Source: Paenibacillus oleatilyticus
Lineage (GTDB): Bacteria > Bacillota > Bacilli > Paenibacillales > NBRC-103111
Direction: 5' to 3'
Length of the DNA: 64,000 nucleotides
Assembly: GCF_018998565.1 (NCBI RefSeq)
Contig: NZ_JAHNZO010000016.1
Coordinates: 108,308-172,307, forward strand
The position numbers and the translations under genes were made by a program. Shown one piece after another: positions 33,916 to 43,015 of this stretch (positions are counted from its first letter, which is position 1; every line of letters starts with the position of its first letter). The notes under the pieces are model-generated. The model searched no databases. It was not told where the DNA came from and saw only the letters and a program-made list of their open reading frames with translations.

Positions 33916-35018
33916 TGAGTTTCCCTCCGTTTGGTTAATTTGCTGTGATATCGGAACATCGCCTTCAACAAAGGCGGTACCGCGAAAAAGATAAAAAAGG
34001 TGCGAAACAGCTGATAGCCGGCCACCATCGACAAATCTGCATGAATCTCATGGGCGATGATGCCCATTTGATCCATCCCCCCGGGAGCGAGGCTTAACAG
34101 CCCGGTAGAGGCGGATACGGGCTGGAGCTTGGTCAGCAGCACGCTCAAGCCCAAGGCCCCCAGCATCAGCAGCAGTCCGCTGCCAACCGCCAGCGAGATC
34201 GTCCGCACCTTATGCGTCAACCGGCCCGGCTTCAGCATCAGCCCGACGTGAACGCCAATCAAGAGCTGCGCCGCGTTCAGGACAAAGGACGGAAGCGGCG
34301 GTCCCGGGAAGCCGGTCCATTGAAGAACCGCCGTTCCGATAGCCGGACCCAGCAAAAAAGCGGTCGGAAATTTGCTCTTGTTCCCCAAAATGGCGCATCC
34401 CACGCTGACCAGCGCATAAACGAGCAGGTTCGGAATCATCCCGCTGTCCCAGCCCGCCAAAACGGCGGACAACGGAGCGACGGCCTCCAAACCCTCGTGC
34501 GCTTGCCCGAAGAGCGGGCTCGTTACCAGCAAGGGCACGCACGTGATGATCAGGATCAGCCGGATCACCTGCGTGACGGTAACGACCGTGAGATTGACCC
34601 CGTCGGTTTCCTCCGCCAACACAAGAACCTGTGTCAGCCCTCCGGGTATGCTTCCCAGCAGCGAGGATTTGTAATCGATCTCCGCCAGCCTGGAGACGGG
34701 ATAGGCGATGCCCGCGCACCAAAGCAGCAGAAGCAGCGTCATGAGCAGCATCCACGGCAGTTGGTACGACATCTCTTTCAGCGCCGCCGCCGTCATGGCC
34801 AGCCCGATCGTGTATCCGACAATGATCATGCCCGCGTTTCTGAACTGCCCGGGCCATGCGAAACGTCCCTTGAACACATTCGATCCGATCAGTACGGCGA
34901 ACATTGGACCGAGCAGCCAAGGGATCGGCAGATGCAGCAGCTTGAACGCGATGCCGCCGATGACAGCCGCAATCAGAGAGTACGCGATCCCGGGGAAGCG
35001 GACCGGTCGTTTATCCAT
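33912..35018 (-). CDS. AbrB-family membrane transporter-like protein
   Basis: A 368-residue membrane protein with about ten helices in two repeats, each containing the family pattern (PIPWLLGPMFAVLIGSN; SIPGGLTQVLVLAEE; SLAPGGMDQMGIIAHE). Proteins of this AbrB/DUF group are putative transporters of unknown substrate. The ATG at 35018 follows GGGGAGG. An operator of the type TGTGC-N8-GCACA lies upstream and is shared with the Rrf2 gene, so Rrf2 probably controls it together with the isochorismatase. Confidence 0.82.
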   Translation of the reverse strand: MDKRPVRFPGIAYSLIAAVIGGIAFKLLHLPIPWLLGPMFAVLIGSNVFKGRFAWPGQFRNAGMIIVGYTIGLAMTAAALKEMSYQLPWMLLMTLLLLLWCAGIAYPVSRLAEIDYKSSLLGSIPGGLTQVLVLAEETDGVNLTVVTVTQVIRLILIITCVPLLVTSPLFGQAHEGLEAVAPLSAVLAGWDSGMIPNLLVYALVSVGCAILGNKSKFPTAFLLGPAIGTAVLQWTGFPGPPLPSFVLNAAQLLIGVHVGLMLKPGRLTHKVRTISLAVGSGLLLMLGALGLSVLLTKLQPVSASTGLLSLAPGGMDQMGIIAHEIHADLSMVAGYQLFRTFFIFFAVPPLLKAMFRYHSKLTKRRETQ

Positions 35019-35061
35019 TCTCTCTACCTCCCCTATCTTTCTATCTTTATTTTGAATAATA

Positions 35062-35079
35062 TGTGCATTTTTATGCACA
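35062..35079. promoter_or_regulatory. Candidate Rrf2 operator, transporter copy
   Basis: TGTGCATTTTTATGCACA: TGTGC-N8-GCACA, in the promoter region of the transporter-isochorismatase operon. Confidence 0.65.
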
Positions 35080-35099
35080 GATTAGAGTAAAAAAAGAGG

Positions 35100-35501
35100 T
35101 CACTCCAGTAGGTCGGCAATCGTATAGGTGCCCAGCACATGATCAACCTGCACAATGATGTCGGTCATGATTTTCTGAAACGATTCGTTGACCTTTTTTC
35201 CAAACAGATGATTTCCTGTCGTATCCAGCATTTGGTTCCATAAGGGCTCTTCCTCGTGCAAAGCGTTGTAAATCTCGGACAGCGTAATCTCCCCGGGCTT
35301 TCGGGTCAACTGATAGCCCCCGGCTCTGCCCTGCTTCACTTCCACGATGCCGGCTTCCGCCAGCTGAGCTAAAATTTTGCGGAGCGCTGTCGGCTCGCAG
35401 CGGATCTCTTCCGCGATTTCGGCACTGGAACGCTGCTCCGAAGTTAAAGCCAATACGATTAAGGCTTGGAGCCCGAAGCCGAACCGCCTGATTTGTGCCA
35501 T
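35100..35501 (-). CDS. Rrf2-family transcriptional regulator
   Basis: A 133-residue winged-helix regulator starting MAQIRRFGFGLQALIVLAL. The HTH EIAEEIRCEPTALRKILAQL and wing VKQGRAGGYQLTRKPGEITLSEIY are diagnostic of Rrf2. There is no triple-cysteine cluster motif, so it is not an iron-sulphur member such as IscR or NsrR, and is nearer to CymR or YwnA in type. It lies upstream of the transporter operon. A matching operator lies before both genes, indicating autoregulation and control of the operon. Confidence 0.9.
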   Translation of the reverse strand: MAQIRRFGFGLQALIVLALTSEQRSSAEIAEEIRCEPTALRKILAQLAEAGIVEVKQGRAGGYQLTRKPGEITLSEIYNALHEEEPLWNQMLDTTGNHLFGKKVNESFQKIMTDIIVQVDHVLGTYTIADLLE

Positions 35502-35538
35502 GCTGCCCTGAACAGCCTCCTCCGGCTACAGCTTTTAA

Positions 35539-35556
35539 TGTGCTTAATTTAGCACA
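35539..35556. promoter_or_regulatory. Candidate Rrf2 operator, autoregulatory copy
   Basis: TGTGCTTAATTTAGCACA: TGTGC-N8-GCACA, the core of a perfect AATGTGCT/AGCACATT inverted repeat, 38 bases before the Rrf2 start. Confidence 0.65.
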
Positions 35557-35640
35557 TTTTAGAACGCAAAACAACCCCTCGCGCTCGCGCCAGCCCTTCC
35601 GGCCAAACATAAGCGTTGGGGGTCATCTTTCGATTGAATT

Positions 35641-36546
35641 TTACCTCTGCAATCCTGTCGGCTTTTTCACCAGGAATATCGACCTTGCATTGACCAGCAG
35701 AATGCTGCCGACGATGAGCACGAGTCCCGCCACCAAATTTATCGATATTCGCTCGCCCAGAAACAGGACGCTGCAAGTAATCGCAATGAGCGGAATCAGA
35801 AACGTAAACGCCCCGACTTTGCCGGCTTCGCCGGAGCCGACAAGCTTGAAGTAAGCGAGCCAGCCCAGCGCAATAACGAATACCGAAATAAACAGCAGAC
35901 TCGATACGAACGGAACGTTCCAGACGATATCCGTCCATTTTTCCAGGACAGAACCCGAGCCTAACAGCAAAATGCCGCCGATCATCAGTTGAAGCGCCAC
36001 GGCCCAGACCATATCGACCCGCGCCGACATTTTCTTCGTATACAGCGTGCCCAAGGCCCAGCTCACCGCGCAGCCGAGAGCGAGCACGATTCCGGTAATG
36101 GACAGATGTCCGGCCAGACTGCTTGCGCTGATCTCGAATACACCGAGGAACCCGAGCACAAGCCCGATCCATTTCAAGCCGAACATCTCTTCCCCCAGCC
36201 ACAGCCAGGATAAAATCCCCAGCAGCACGGGCTGCAGGAAAACGATGGCCGAAAAGAGACCGGCCGGCAAATAGTTCAGTCCGATCGTCTGAAGGCCGTA
36301 AAAGAGAATGATATTCAGCACGGACGAAATCACATAAACGGGCCACGTCTGCTTCCAATTGAGCTTCTTGTAGCCAGGCAGGGCGACGCAGATGAGAATC
36401 AATCCCCCGATGCACGTCCTCAAGCCTGCAAATAATAAAGGCGGCGAAAAGGAAAGCGTATATTTGGACAGCGGCCAGTTGATTCCCCAGACGATAACGA
36501 GAAAAACGAGATACAAAGCCGCCCGCGAGCGTGAGAGCTGCAACAC
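35641..36546 (-). CDS. EamA-family (DMT) membrane transporter
   Basis: A 301-residue protein with ten transmembrane helices in two EamA repeats (VFLVIVWGINWPLSKY; LGCAVSWALGTLYTKKM). It likely exports metabolites or amino acids. The GTG at 36546 is preferred, eight bases after AAGGAG; the upstream GTG at 36555 is too near that site. It is divergently transcribed from a LysR gene, the usual sign that the LysR protein controls it. Confidence 0.88.
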   Translation of the reverse strand: MLQLSRSRAALYLVFLVIVWGINWPLSKYTLSFSPPLLFAGLRTCIGGLILICVALPGYKKLNWKQTWPVYVISSVLNIILFYGLQTIGLNYLPAGLFSAIVFLQPVLLGILSWLWLGEEMFGLKWIGLVLGFLGVFEISASSLAGHLSITGIVLALGCAVSWALGTLYTKKMSARVDMVWAVALQLMIGGILLLGSGSVLEKWTDIVWNVPFVSSLLFISVFVIALGWLAYFKLVGSGEAGKVGAFTFLIPLIAITCSVLFLGERISINLVAGLVLIVGSILLVNARSIFLVKKPTGLQR

Positions 36547-36642
36547 GATGAACACTCCTTGTTGTCAATGTTTTCTCATGATACAATAACTATCGAAATA
36601 AATAAAATGAATGTTTATTATAAGGAGCATATCATAAGTGTT

Positions 36643-37521
36643 ATGACCCATTCCCAAATTCAGCTGTTCGTCAAAATCGCCGAAACCGGGAGCTTTACCA
36701 AAGCCGGTCACGAACTGAATATGACACAGCCTGCCGTCAGCCGCGCCGTCTCCACGCTGGAAGCCGAATTGGGCGTGACCCTCCTGATCCGCGACCGCAG
36801 AAACGGGATTATTTTGACGGACATCGGCGAACGCCTCTTGGTTGTGTTCCGGGATATTTTGCAGGGCTTCGAGAAGGTGGAGCAGGAAGTGATGGCCGAA
36901 AAAGGCTTCGAAGTCGGGACCATTCGGATCGGCTCCTTTCCCTCGGCTTCCGCTTATTTTCTTCCCAAAATTTTCAGAGTCATCGGGGAGAAATATCCCC
37001 GGATTCAATTCGATCTGTACGAAGGCACCATCGACGACCTCAGAGAACGGCTGGCCTCCAGAATGATCGATGTCGCCTTTCTCATTCCGCCGCATGATGA
37101 ATTTGAAGTTACCCCCTTGCTAAAAGAAGAGATGTTTCTGTTCATCCGGGACGACCATCCTCTGGCAGATCGTTCGACCATTCATTTACAAGAATTGAGC
37201 GCCGAGGCGATGATCATCTGCAACGGGGGCTATGAAATCCCGATCTTTGAGCGATTCCGGGAAGCCGGGGCCCGTCTCCAGGTAAAATATATCGTCCATA
37301 ACGTGAACACCTCGTTGAATATGATCCAAGAAGGGCTCGGTGTGGCGATCATGTCGAACATCTCGGTTGCCCTGTCAACCTTGCCTCCCAACGTTCGAAT
37401 GCATGCTCTAACGCCTTACCCTTACAGAGAAATTAATCTGGCGGTACCTTCCCTGCAAGAAGCTTCCATCGCTGTCAAGCTGTTTATCCAAACCGCACGG
37501 GATTTGTTTGCAAAACCTTAA
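36643..37521 (+). CDS. LysR-family regulator beside an EamA transporter
   Basis: A 292-residue LysR protein. HTH at about 10-60 (IAETGSFTKAGHELNMTQPAVSRAVSTLE split by a typical loop) and a co-inducer-binding domain from about 90. ATG at 36643; TAAGGAG lies 15 bases upstream, longer than ideal, but no other in-frame start is nearer. It is divergent from the EamA gene with 96 bases between, so it probably controls that transporter and itself. Confidence 0.9.
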   Translation: MTHSQIQLFVKIAETGSFTKAGHELNMTQPAVSRAVSTLEAELGVTLLIRDRRNGIILTDIGERLLVVFRDILQGFEKVEQEVMAEKGFEVGTIRIGSFPSASAYFLPKIFRVIGEKYPRIQFDLYEGTIDDLRERLASRMIDVAFLIPPHDEFEVTPLLKEEMFLFIRDDHPLADRSTIHLQELSAEAMIICNGGYEIPIFERFREAGARLQVKYIVHNVNTSLNMIQEGLGVAIMSNISVALSTLPPNVRMHALTPYPYREINLAVPSLQEASIAVKLFIQTARDLFAKP

Positions 37522-37545
37522 AAGCTGCGCGTTTCCGCAACGTGC

Positions 37546-37582
37546 AAGAACCGCGAATCCCGATGAACGGGTCGCGGTTCTT
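37546..37582 (+). terminator. Hairpin after LysR gene
   Basis: AAGAACCGCGA and TCGCGGTTCTT form an 11-bp stem. The T-run after it is weak, so confidence is moderate. Confidence 0.6.
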
Positions 37583-37624
37583 AGCATGTGGGCAAATAAG
37601 ACAGAAAGATTTTACTCCTTCAAA

Positions 37625-38167
37625 TCAATAGCGGGAAATAAAGTTTTCTGCGCGATTAACTCTATATTTTTTTAAATTTTCAAGATAAATCTTGGGCGTT
37701 AAGCGGGATAAAGCCTGTTCTGAAAAATAATTTTTTTCACTTATATTGTCAAAATAATAATCAAAAATCGGATCGAACGGATATTTTTCGCCATTATAAA
37801 AAATTTCGGAGACTTGATTGCGAATGAATACAACCAGATTTCCTTTCTGATCGTTTATTTCATCCAATGAATAATAGACTTGCTTGTCCCCGTAATATTC
37901 CCGATTCTTATTGTCAAGATACACGGTTTTTTCTTCATCATTATAATTAACATGATAGCCAAGCAAGTCTGCTGTCGCCCTCAAAGGCAAATACGAATTA
38001 CCGTTCACAATAAGAGGAGGCTCTTCAAGTTCTGCGGTGTAACCATTGATTTTGACCTTCATCAGCTTGGAGATGATGGCTTCCGTTTTCTCTTCAAAGG
38101 CAGCATAAGAAGTCGATACCGAAGCAACTAAGATACCGGCTATAAAACCAATAACATATTTTTTCAT
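37625..38167 (-). CDS. Secreted protein with copper amine oxidase-like N-terminal (stalk) domain
   Basis: A 180-residue exported protein. Signal peptide at about 1-22 (MKKYVIGFIAGILVASVS). The block IVNGNSYLPLRATADLLGYHVNY with TVYLDNK matches the copper amine oxidase N-terminal-like domain common in Paenibacillus surface proteins. The rest is AT-rich and unrecognised. The ATG overlaps the stop of the HxlR gene (ATGA at 38164-38167), an unusual link between a regulator and a surface protein. The longer in-frame start merges the HxlR region and is rejected. Confidence 0.75.
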   Translation of the reverse strand: MKKYVIGFIAGILVASVSTSYAAFEEKTEAIISKLMKVKINGYTAELEEPPLIVNGNSYLPLRATADLLGYHVNYNDEEKTVYLDNKNREYYGDKQVYYSLDEINDQKGNLVVFIRNQVSEIFYNGEKYPFDPIFDYYFDNISEKNYFSEQALSRLTPKIYLENLKKYRVNRAENFISRY

Positions 38168-38490
38168 ATATTCCCCCACTTGGCGGCCCACTTCTCCATT
38201 TCCTTGAGCGCAGCTTGAAAATCCAATCCTTTTTCCGTCAACGAATATTGTACGGTTACGGGCACCGTAGGAAAAACTTCGCGGCGGACAATCCCGCTGT
38301 TCTCCAAATGCCGCAGCACATCCGTTAAAGATTGCGTTCTGACGACCGCTACATCCCGGTGAAGCTGCTTGAACCGTTTGGGCCCCTTGGACAGCTCGGC
38401 AATGACCAGAAAAGCCCATTTCGCCCCCAAAATTTGCAGCACCGAGCAGATATTCGAGAACCCTTTCTCCTCTTCCTTTGCAGGCTCCAT
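38164..38490 (-). CDS. HxlR-family transcriptional regulator
   Basis: A 108-residue winged-helix protein with the family pattern ILGAKWAFLVIAELSKGPKRF, LTDVLRHLENSGIVRRE and VQYSLTEKGLDFQ. A single cysteine near residue 15 is at the place used for redox or electrophile sensing in HxlR/YodB proteins. The ATG at 38490 sits after GGTGGAG; GTG at 38499 is the alternative. It is divergent from an MFS exporter gene, which it probably controls. Confidence 0.9.
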   Translation of the reverse strand: MEPAKEEEKGFSNICSVLQILGAKWAFLVIAELSKGPKRFKQLHRDVAVVRTQSLTDVLRHLENSGIVRREVFPTVPVTVQYSLTEKGLDFQAALKEMEKWAAKWGNI

Positions 38491-38688
38491 GCTCTCCACC
38501 TACTTACTTTTATTTAGTTAGTCAAAACAGTTGGATAATGTCCAAATACTTTGCCTTCTTACGTAAAATACGTACCCTTATTATAATACAACCAAGAGAT
38601 CTCGCAATCCAACTGTCGAATCGGCATGTGACCGGCCATGATCCGATTTCGGCTGCTGTCCCGGACAGCGGAAAGGAATGATTCGAAA

Positions 38689-39855
38689 ATGCATCGCATT
38701 TCTATTTACGCCCTTGCGCTTGGCGTCTTTTTAACGGCAACCTCCGAGCTGGTCGTATCCGGCATTCTTAATGTCATTGCCGATAATTTAAACATTTCCC
38801 TTGCCCTTGCCGGGCAATTGATTACCGCTTACTCCCTTGCCTTCGCCATTGGCACCCCGGTTGTCGTATCCGTCACTGCCCGCTTGGGACGCAGAAAAGT
38901 ATTGCTAGGCTCGCTGGCGCTTTTTATTGTGGGCTGCTTGATATCGTTCGGGAGCTCGAACATCGTCATCCTGATGGCCTCCCGCGTCATATTAGGAGTA
39001 AGCGCAGGCGTCTATCTTGTCGTAGCGCTGGGCATGGCCGCCAAACTGGTTCCCCGTGAGAAATTGGGCAGCGCCATCGGCACCATCATTCTAGGCTTTA
39101 GCAGCGCCATGATCCTGGGCGTCCCAATCGGCATCGCCATAACGAATTGGCTGAATTGGCAATCCATCTTCCTGATTCTGGGCTTGTTCAGCTTAGGAAT
39201 TACCATCGTCATCTGGCGTCTTCTCCCGGATATCGAAGGGGATGAACCGGTTTCATTCCGGCAGCAGTTCAAAGTGCTGGGAAGCGTCGTTGTCATAAGC
39301 GGGCTGCTGCTCACGTTTTTCCGGGAGTCGGGAAATTCGATTGTGTTTACTTATTTGACGCCGTATCTTCAAGGCATCCTTCATGTCCAAGCCTCGAACA
39401 TTAGCATCATTATGCTGGCTTTCGGCATCATCGGCGCTATCGGCTCCCGTCTGGGCGGTTACGGCGTCGATCGATGGGGAGCGGCCCGGGTCATTACGTT
39501 CAGCATTGCCGTTCATATCGCAGCGCTGGCTGTGCTGCCTTTCGTTTCGGATGTGCCCGGGATCGGGTTGGCGCTGCTGGCCGTCATCATCTTTTCCATG
39601 TTCGCGAACGGCCCGGCAATCCAAAGCTATTTCATTCAACAAGCGCCCGAGTCGTCGAATCTCGTTCTTAGCCTGAATACATCGATCGTGCATTTGGGAT
39701 TGGCGGCAGGAGCCGGGACAGGGGGATTTATGATCAACGCCGCTTCCACCCTCCAGTATAACCCTTGGGCCGCAAGCTTCATCTTGGTGATCGGACTGGC
39801 GGCTGCCTTGGTCAACTTCACGAGGGGGAGGAAGATTTCGGTCAAGCCCGCCTGA
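38689..39855 (+). CDS. MFS transporter, DHA1 type
   Basis: A 388-residue permease with 12 predicted helices. It has TARLGRRKVLLG (loop 2-3 motif), GVSAGVYLVVALGMAAKLVPRE and GGYGVDRWGAARV, as in AraJ/YdhP-like drug or sugar efflux proteins. The ATG at 38689 lies 12 bases after GGAAAGG. A GC hairpin follows. The divergent HxlR gene suggests drug- or electrophile-induced expression. Substrate unknown. Confidence 0.9.
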   Translation: MHRISIYALALGVFLTATSELVVSGILNVIADNLNISLALAGQLITAYSLAFAIGTPVVVSVTARLGRRKVLLGSLALFIVGCLISFGSSNIVILMASRVILGVSAGVYLVVALGMAAKLVPREKLGSAIGTIILGFSSAMILGVPIGIAITNWLNWQSIFLILGLFSLGITIVIWRLLPDIEGDEPVSFRQQFKVLGSVVVISGLLLTFFRESGNSIVFTYLTPYLQGILHVQASNISIIMLAFGIIGAIGSRLGGYGVDRWGAARVITFSIAVHIAALAVLPFVSDVPGIGLALLAVIIFSMFANGPAIQSYFIQQAPESSNLVLSLNTSIVHLGLAAGAGTGGFMINAASTLQYNPWAASFILVIGLAAALVNFTRGRKISVKPA

Positions 39856-39860
39856 CGATA

Positions 39861-39905
39861 AAAATAAAAAGAAGGCCGTACCCCTCTTCTCAAGAGAGTA
39901 CGGCC
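39861..39905 (-). terminator. Terminator of the VOC gene (possibly bidirectional)
   Basis: GGCCGTACCCCTCTT/AAGAGAGTACGGCC hairpin, followed on the minus strand by TTCTTTTTATTTTT. It lies between convergent genes. Confidence 0.8.
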
Positions 39906-39917
39906 CGGAATGGCGCG

Positions 39918-40397
39918 TTAGTCGGGCGTTCCTTCATAAGCCCGCTTTAAAGCTTCGATGTCCAGTTTATCCATCCGAAGCATGGCCTGCATCACCCTCG
40001 CCGATTTCTCGGCATCCTTGTCCTGCAGCAGCTCGCCCAAAATCATGGGAACGATCTGCCACGAAAGCCCAAACTTGTCCGTGAGCCAGCCGCATCTTCC
40101 TGGCTCCCCGCCTTCGGAGAGCTTCTCCCACAGCTCGTCGATTTCCTCCTGCGTCTCGCAGTTCACGAAGAACGAGACGGCCGGGGAAAAGCTAAACTGC
40201 GGTCCGCCGTTTAAGGCCATAAACGATTGCCCGTTAAGCTGGAACGTTCCTGACATGACCGTTCCCTTCGGACCACGTCCGCCTTCTCCGTAGCGGGTGA
40301 CGCTCTCAATTTTCGAATCTGCAAAAATGGAAGTATAAAAATTCATCGCTTCTTCGGCTTTGCCGTCAAACCACAAGAAAGGGGTAATTTTTTGCAA
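39918..40397 (-). CDS. VOC-family PhnB-like protein
   Basis: A 159-residue protein of the vicinal oxygen chelate superfamily. [20 protein letters not shown] and [16 protein letters not shown] are typical of PhnB/3-demethylubiquinone-methyltransferase-like members. Enzymatic role unknown. TTG at 40397 follows AAAGGAG by about nine bases. It stands as a single gene. Confidence 0.88.
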   Translation of the reverse strand: MQKITPFLWFDGKAEEAMNFYTSIFADSKIESVTRYGEGGRGPKGTVMSGTFQLNGQSFMALNGGPQFSFSPAVSFFVNCETQEEIDELWEKLSEGGEPGRCGWLTDKFGLSWQIVPMILGELLQDKDAEKSARVMQAMLRMDKLDIEALKRAYEGTPD

Positions 40398-40529
40398 CGA
40401 AATCGCTCCTTTTGCACTCGATTGGAATGAATGTCCTCTCGCCTGACCTTACAGCTCCATCTTAGCATACAAAAGGGGATGCGGTTTCTTGCGGATTGCT
40501 GTTCTGCCTCGCGCATGGCTTTCGCCGAA

Positions 40530-41201
40530 TTATCCGTTCACGACGCCTAAGACGAACCCATCGTATCCCTTACTGCCTACGGTCTGAATCGCCGTAGCGG
40601 ATATCCGGGCTTCTTGCGCCAGCAGATCATAAAATTCCCTGACTCCATTGACACGGGGATCTGTGCTGGCTTCGTTCATAATCTCGCCGCCGCGGATGAC
40701 ATTGTCCCCAATAATGATTGTCCCGGGGCGGGAAAAGCGAAGCGCCCATTTCAAATATCCGGGGTTATTCGGCTTATCCGCATCAATGAATACGAGATCA
40801 AAAGGCGCGGCTCCTTCCTCTTCCAGCTTGGCCAACTGCTCAAGCGCGTCCCCTACCCGGATTTCCACAACGCCCGCCACCTGAGCAAGGGATACATTCG
40901 CCTGCGCTACCTCCGCATGCCGCGGATCGAGCTCCAGGGTAACGAGACGTCCGTCAGCCGGCAGCGCCCTTGCCATCCAAATGGTGCTGTAGCCTCCCAA
41001 CGTCCCGATTTCAAGAATACGCTTGGCGTTTTGCATCCGGACAAATAATTGCAGCAGCTTTCCTTGGGCTGCAGATACGTCATACGGCGGTAGGCCCGCT
41101 TGCCGGTTTGCGGACAAAGCCTGCTCCAGCACGGTGTCGTGAGGTATGAGCTTCTCCGTTATATACTGGTCGACCCGGCTCCACATGTCCAATGCATTCA
41201 T
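40530..41201 (-). CDS. O-methyltransferase, class I SAM, COMT-like
   Basis: A 223-residue SAM-dependent methyltransferase. ILEIGTLGGYSTIWMARAL is motif I, LVTLELDPRHAEVA binds the adenosine ribose, and LVFIDADKPNN gives the metal-binding aspartates of the caffeoyl-CoA type. It therefore probably methylates a catechol-like hydroxyl. The ATG at 41201 lies 11 bases after AAGGAG. It is divergent from a LysR gene with 124 bases between, so that regulator likely controls it. Confidence 0.9.
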   Translation of the reverse strand: MNALDMWSRVDQYITEKLIPHDTVLEQALSANRQAGLPPYDVSAAQGKLLQLFVRMQNAKRILEIGTLGGYSTIWMARALPADGRLVTLELDPRHAEVAQANVSLAQVAGVVEIRVGDALEQLAKLEEEGAAPFDLVFIDADKPNNPGYLKWALRFSRPGTIIIGDNVIRGGEIMNEASTDPRVNGVREFYDLLAQEARISATAIQTVGSKGYDGFVLGVVNG

Positions 41202-41325
41202 GTTATCCCAGCTCCTTGTTTTGATTTTGACTTCCACCTTGATTTTAATTGATTCAAAATCATAAATATAATATATTGTTTTGAAGATTCCATATATTTT
41301 GTATATAGAACTAAGGAGACTTGCC

Positions 41326-42228
41326 ATGAATCTTCATGCCCTGCGACTATTTCATACGATCGCTTCCACCGGAAATGTAACCCGTGCCTCCGAACTGTTG
41401 AATATTAGCCAACCGGCCATTACGGCTCAGATCAAAAAATTTGAGAAGGAGCTTTCCATTCCTTTATTCAAGCCTAGTGGGAGAGGAATTGCCCTGACGG
41501 ATGCCGGTGAAAAAATGGCGCTGCTCGCAAAAAGGCTGTTTGCGGTGGAACAGCAAATCGATCAGTTTTGTCACGAATACCTCAACGGCACGAACGGACA
41601 TATTCGATTGGCTGCGACTTATTTGCCGGCCCAGTTTTTGATCCCCGCCTGGATCGCGAAGTTTAAACAGCAGTACGAACAAGTAGAAATGACGATTACA
41701 ACGACCAATTCGAGCGATGCGCTCAAGCAGCTTTTACAGATGGAAGTGGATCTTGCGGTTTATGGAGGACTGGCGGAAGAATACCCCGATGCGATTCAAA
41801 CGGAAGAGCTGTTTCGCGACGAGCTGTGGTTCGTGGTAGCGCCGAATCACAAATATGCGAATCGGCAAGTTTCGCTGGGCGAAATGATGAAGGAGCCTTT
41901 CGTTATGCGGGAGGAAGGAAGCTCGACACGGGAAAGGCTGCTGGCTTTATGCCGGACCTACAGCGTATCTAAACCCCGAATCACGCTGCAATTCAACGGA
42001 TTGCATGAAGCGATCATGGCCGTTATTGCCGGCTATGGCGCCAATTTCGTTTCTTCGCTGGTCGTGCGGGAATATGTGCAGCGCGGCGAGCTATGCCGGG
42101 TTTACGTTGAGGGTGTCCGGCTGCAAAATACAATTGCCATCTGTACCCGCAAAAACGAGCCTTTGTCCGCCGCTGCTGCAAATCTCGTACGAATTATTCG
42201 CCAATCCGGGGAGGATGCGGCGCAATAG
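41326..42228 (+). CDS. LysR-family regulator beside an O-methyltransferase
   Basis: A 300-residue LysR protein. HTH at about 5-60 (MNLHALRLFHTIASTGNVTR, then ISQPAITAQIKKFEKEL) and effector domain from 90 on. AAGGAG precedes the ATG at 41326. The AT-rich intergenic region holds overlapping divergent promoters, including TTGATTTTAATTGATTCAAA-type inverted sequence that could be a T-N11-A LysR site. Confidence 0.92.
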   Translation: MNLHALRLFHTIASTGNVTRASELLNISQPAITAQIKKFEKELSIPLFKPSGRGIALTDAGEKMALLAKRLFAVEQQIDQFCHEYLNGTNGHIRLAATYLPAQFLIPAWIAKFKQQYEQVEMTITTTNSSDALKQLLQMEVDLAVYGGLAEEYPDAIQTEELFRDELWFVVAPNHKYANRQVSLGEMMKEPFVMREEGSSTRERLLALCRTYSVSKPRITLQFNGLHEAIMAVIAGYGANFVSSLVVREYVQRGELCRVYVEGVRLQNTIAICTRKNEPLSAAAANLVRIIRQSGEDAAQ

Positions 42229-42268
42229 ACAAGTGTCACCCGGCCATGGTTTTATTGCCGCCCCGTGT

Positions 42269-42805
42269 TCAGCTTGAGCGAGCCGCCGCCTCAAAGTAAG
42301 TCTTGCCGGATTCGCCGTCATCCTTGAGCATGGGTTGGATTTTCTCCCAAAATGTGTTCAAAGCCGAATCCGTTTTTTCCAGACGCAATAAGACGTCTCC
42401 GGGACTATAGGGCTCCCATAAGTTATCGGGCAAATACTTGTCAAAAATGATTTTTATCGCTTTGCCGTCTCCCTCCACTTTCGCCTGAAGTCGTTCCATC
42501 GTTTGAAAGCCATCGATGTCTATTGTCGCGTAGTAGCTTTTATCCTCTTTAAATATCTTAATTTGATAAAACCTATTTTGATCCGGAGGGGCGTATTCCG
42601 AAAATTCGTACTCCCCGACCCACGATTCCAATGGTGAAGAAGCTGTGGCCGGTTTCACTTCTTCAGGCTTATTTCCCGAAGGCGCATGCTGAACGTTATC
42701 GTTTAACGCCGAAGATGGAATATTAGCGCCGCATCCGATCATCGAAAGCATGACGAGGGCGAGGATTGCGCTCCCTATGGATCTCGCTATCACTTTATTT
42801 ATCAT
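42269..42805 (-). CDS. Lipoprotein of unknown function
   Basis: A 178-residue exported lipoprotein. Signal peptide with lipobox LSMIGC gives a lipidated cysteine at about 25; residues 28-60 are a flexible linker and residues 60-178 a compact domain (SWVGEYEFSEYAPPDQNRFYQ onward, with YYATIDIDGFQTMERL). It resembles small DUF5991-like lipoproteins. ATG at 42805 follows AAGGAG. It faces a serine hydrolase gene divergently. Confidence 0.82.
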   Translation of the reverse strand: MINKVIARSIGSAILALVMLSMIGCGANIPSSALNDNVQHAPSGNKPEEVKPATASSPLESWVGEYEFSEYAPPDQNRFYQIKIFKEDKSYYATIDIDGFQTMERLQAKVEGDGKAIKIIFDKYLPDNLWEPYSPGDVLLRLEKTDSALNTFWEKIQPMLKDDGESGKTYFEAAARSS

Positions 42806-43015
42806 ATGAATTCTCCTTGTCGTTCACAGACATCGATCCTTCCAATCGTTTCCTCTTCTTTACAGAATTTCAGTATATCGAAAGGATGGAAAAAATTCAA
42901 AAAACGCCGCCCGGAAAGGATGACGTTTATTTTTTATGCGTTAATTGTAAATTACTTCTAATAATGATATCATAATAATATCATATATAAAAATCGCAAA
43001 TCGAGGTGAGTTGGA

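Noticed and set aside
42964..42990. ATGATATCAT palindromes before the serine hydrolase as a Fur or PerR box
   Set aside because: Spacing and bases do not fit either consensus well enough; AT-rich promoter DNA gives such palindromes by chance.
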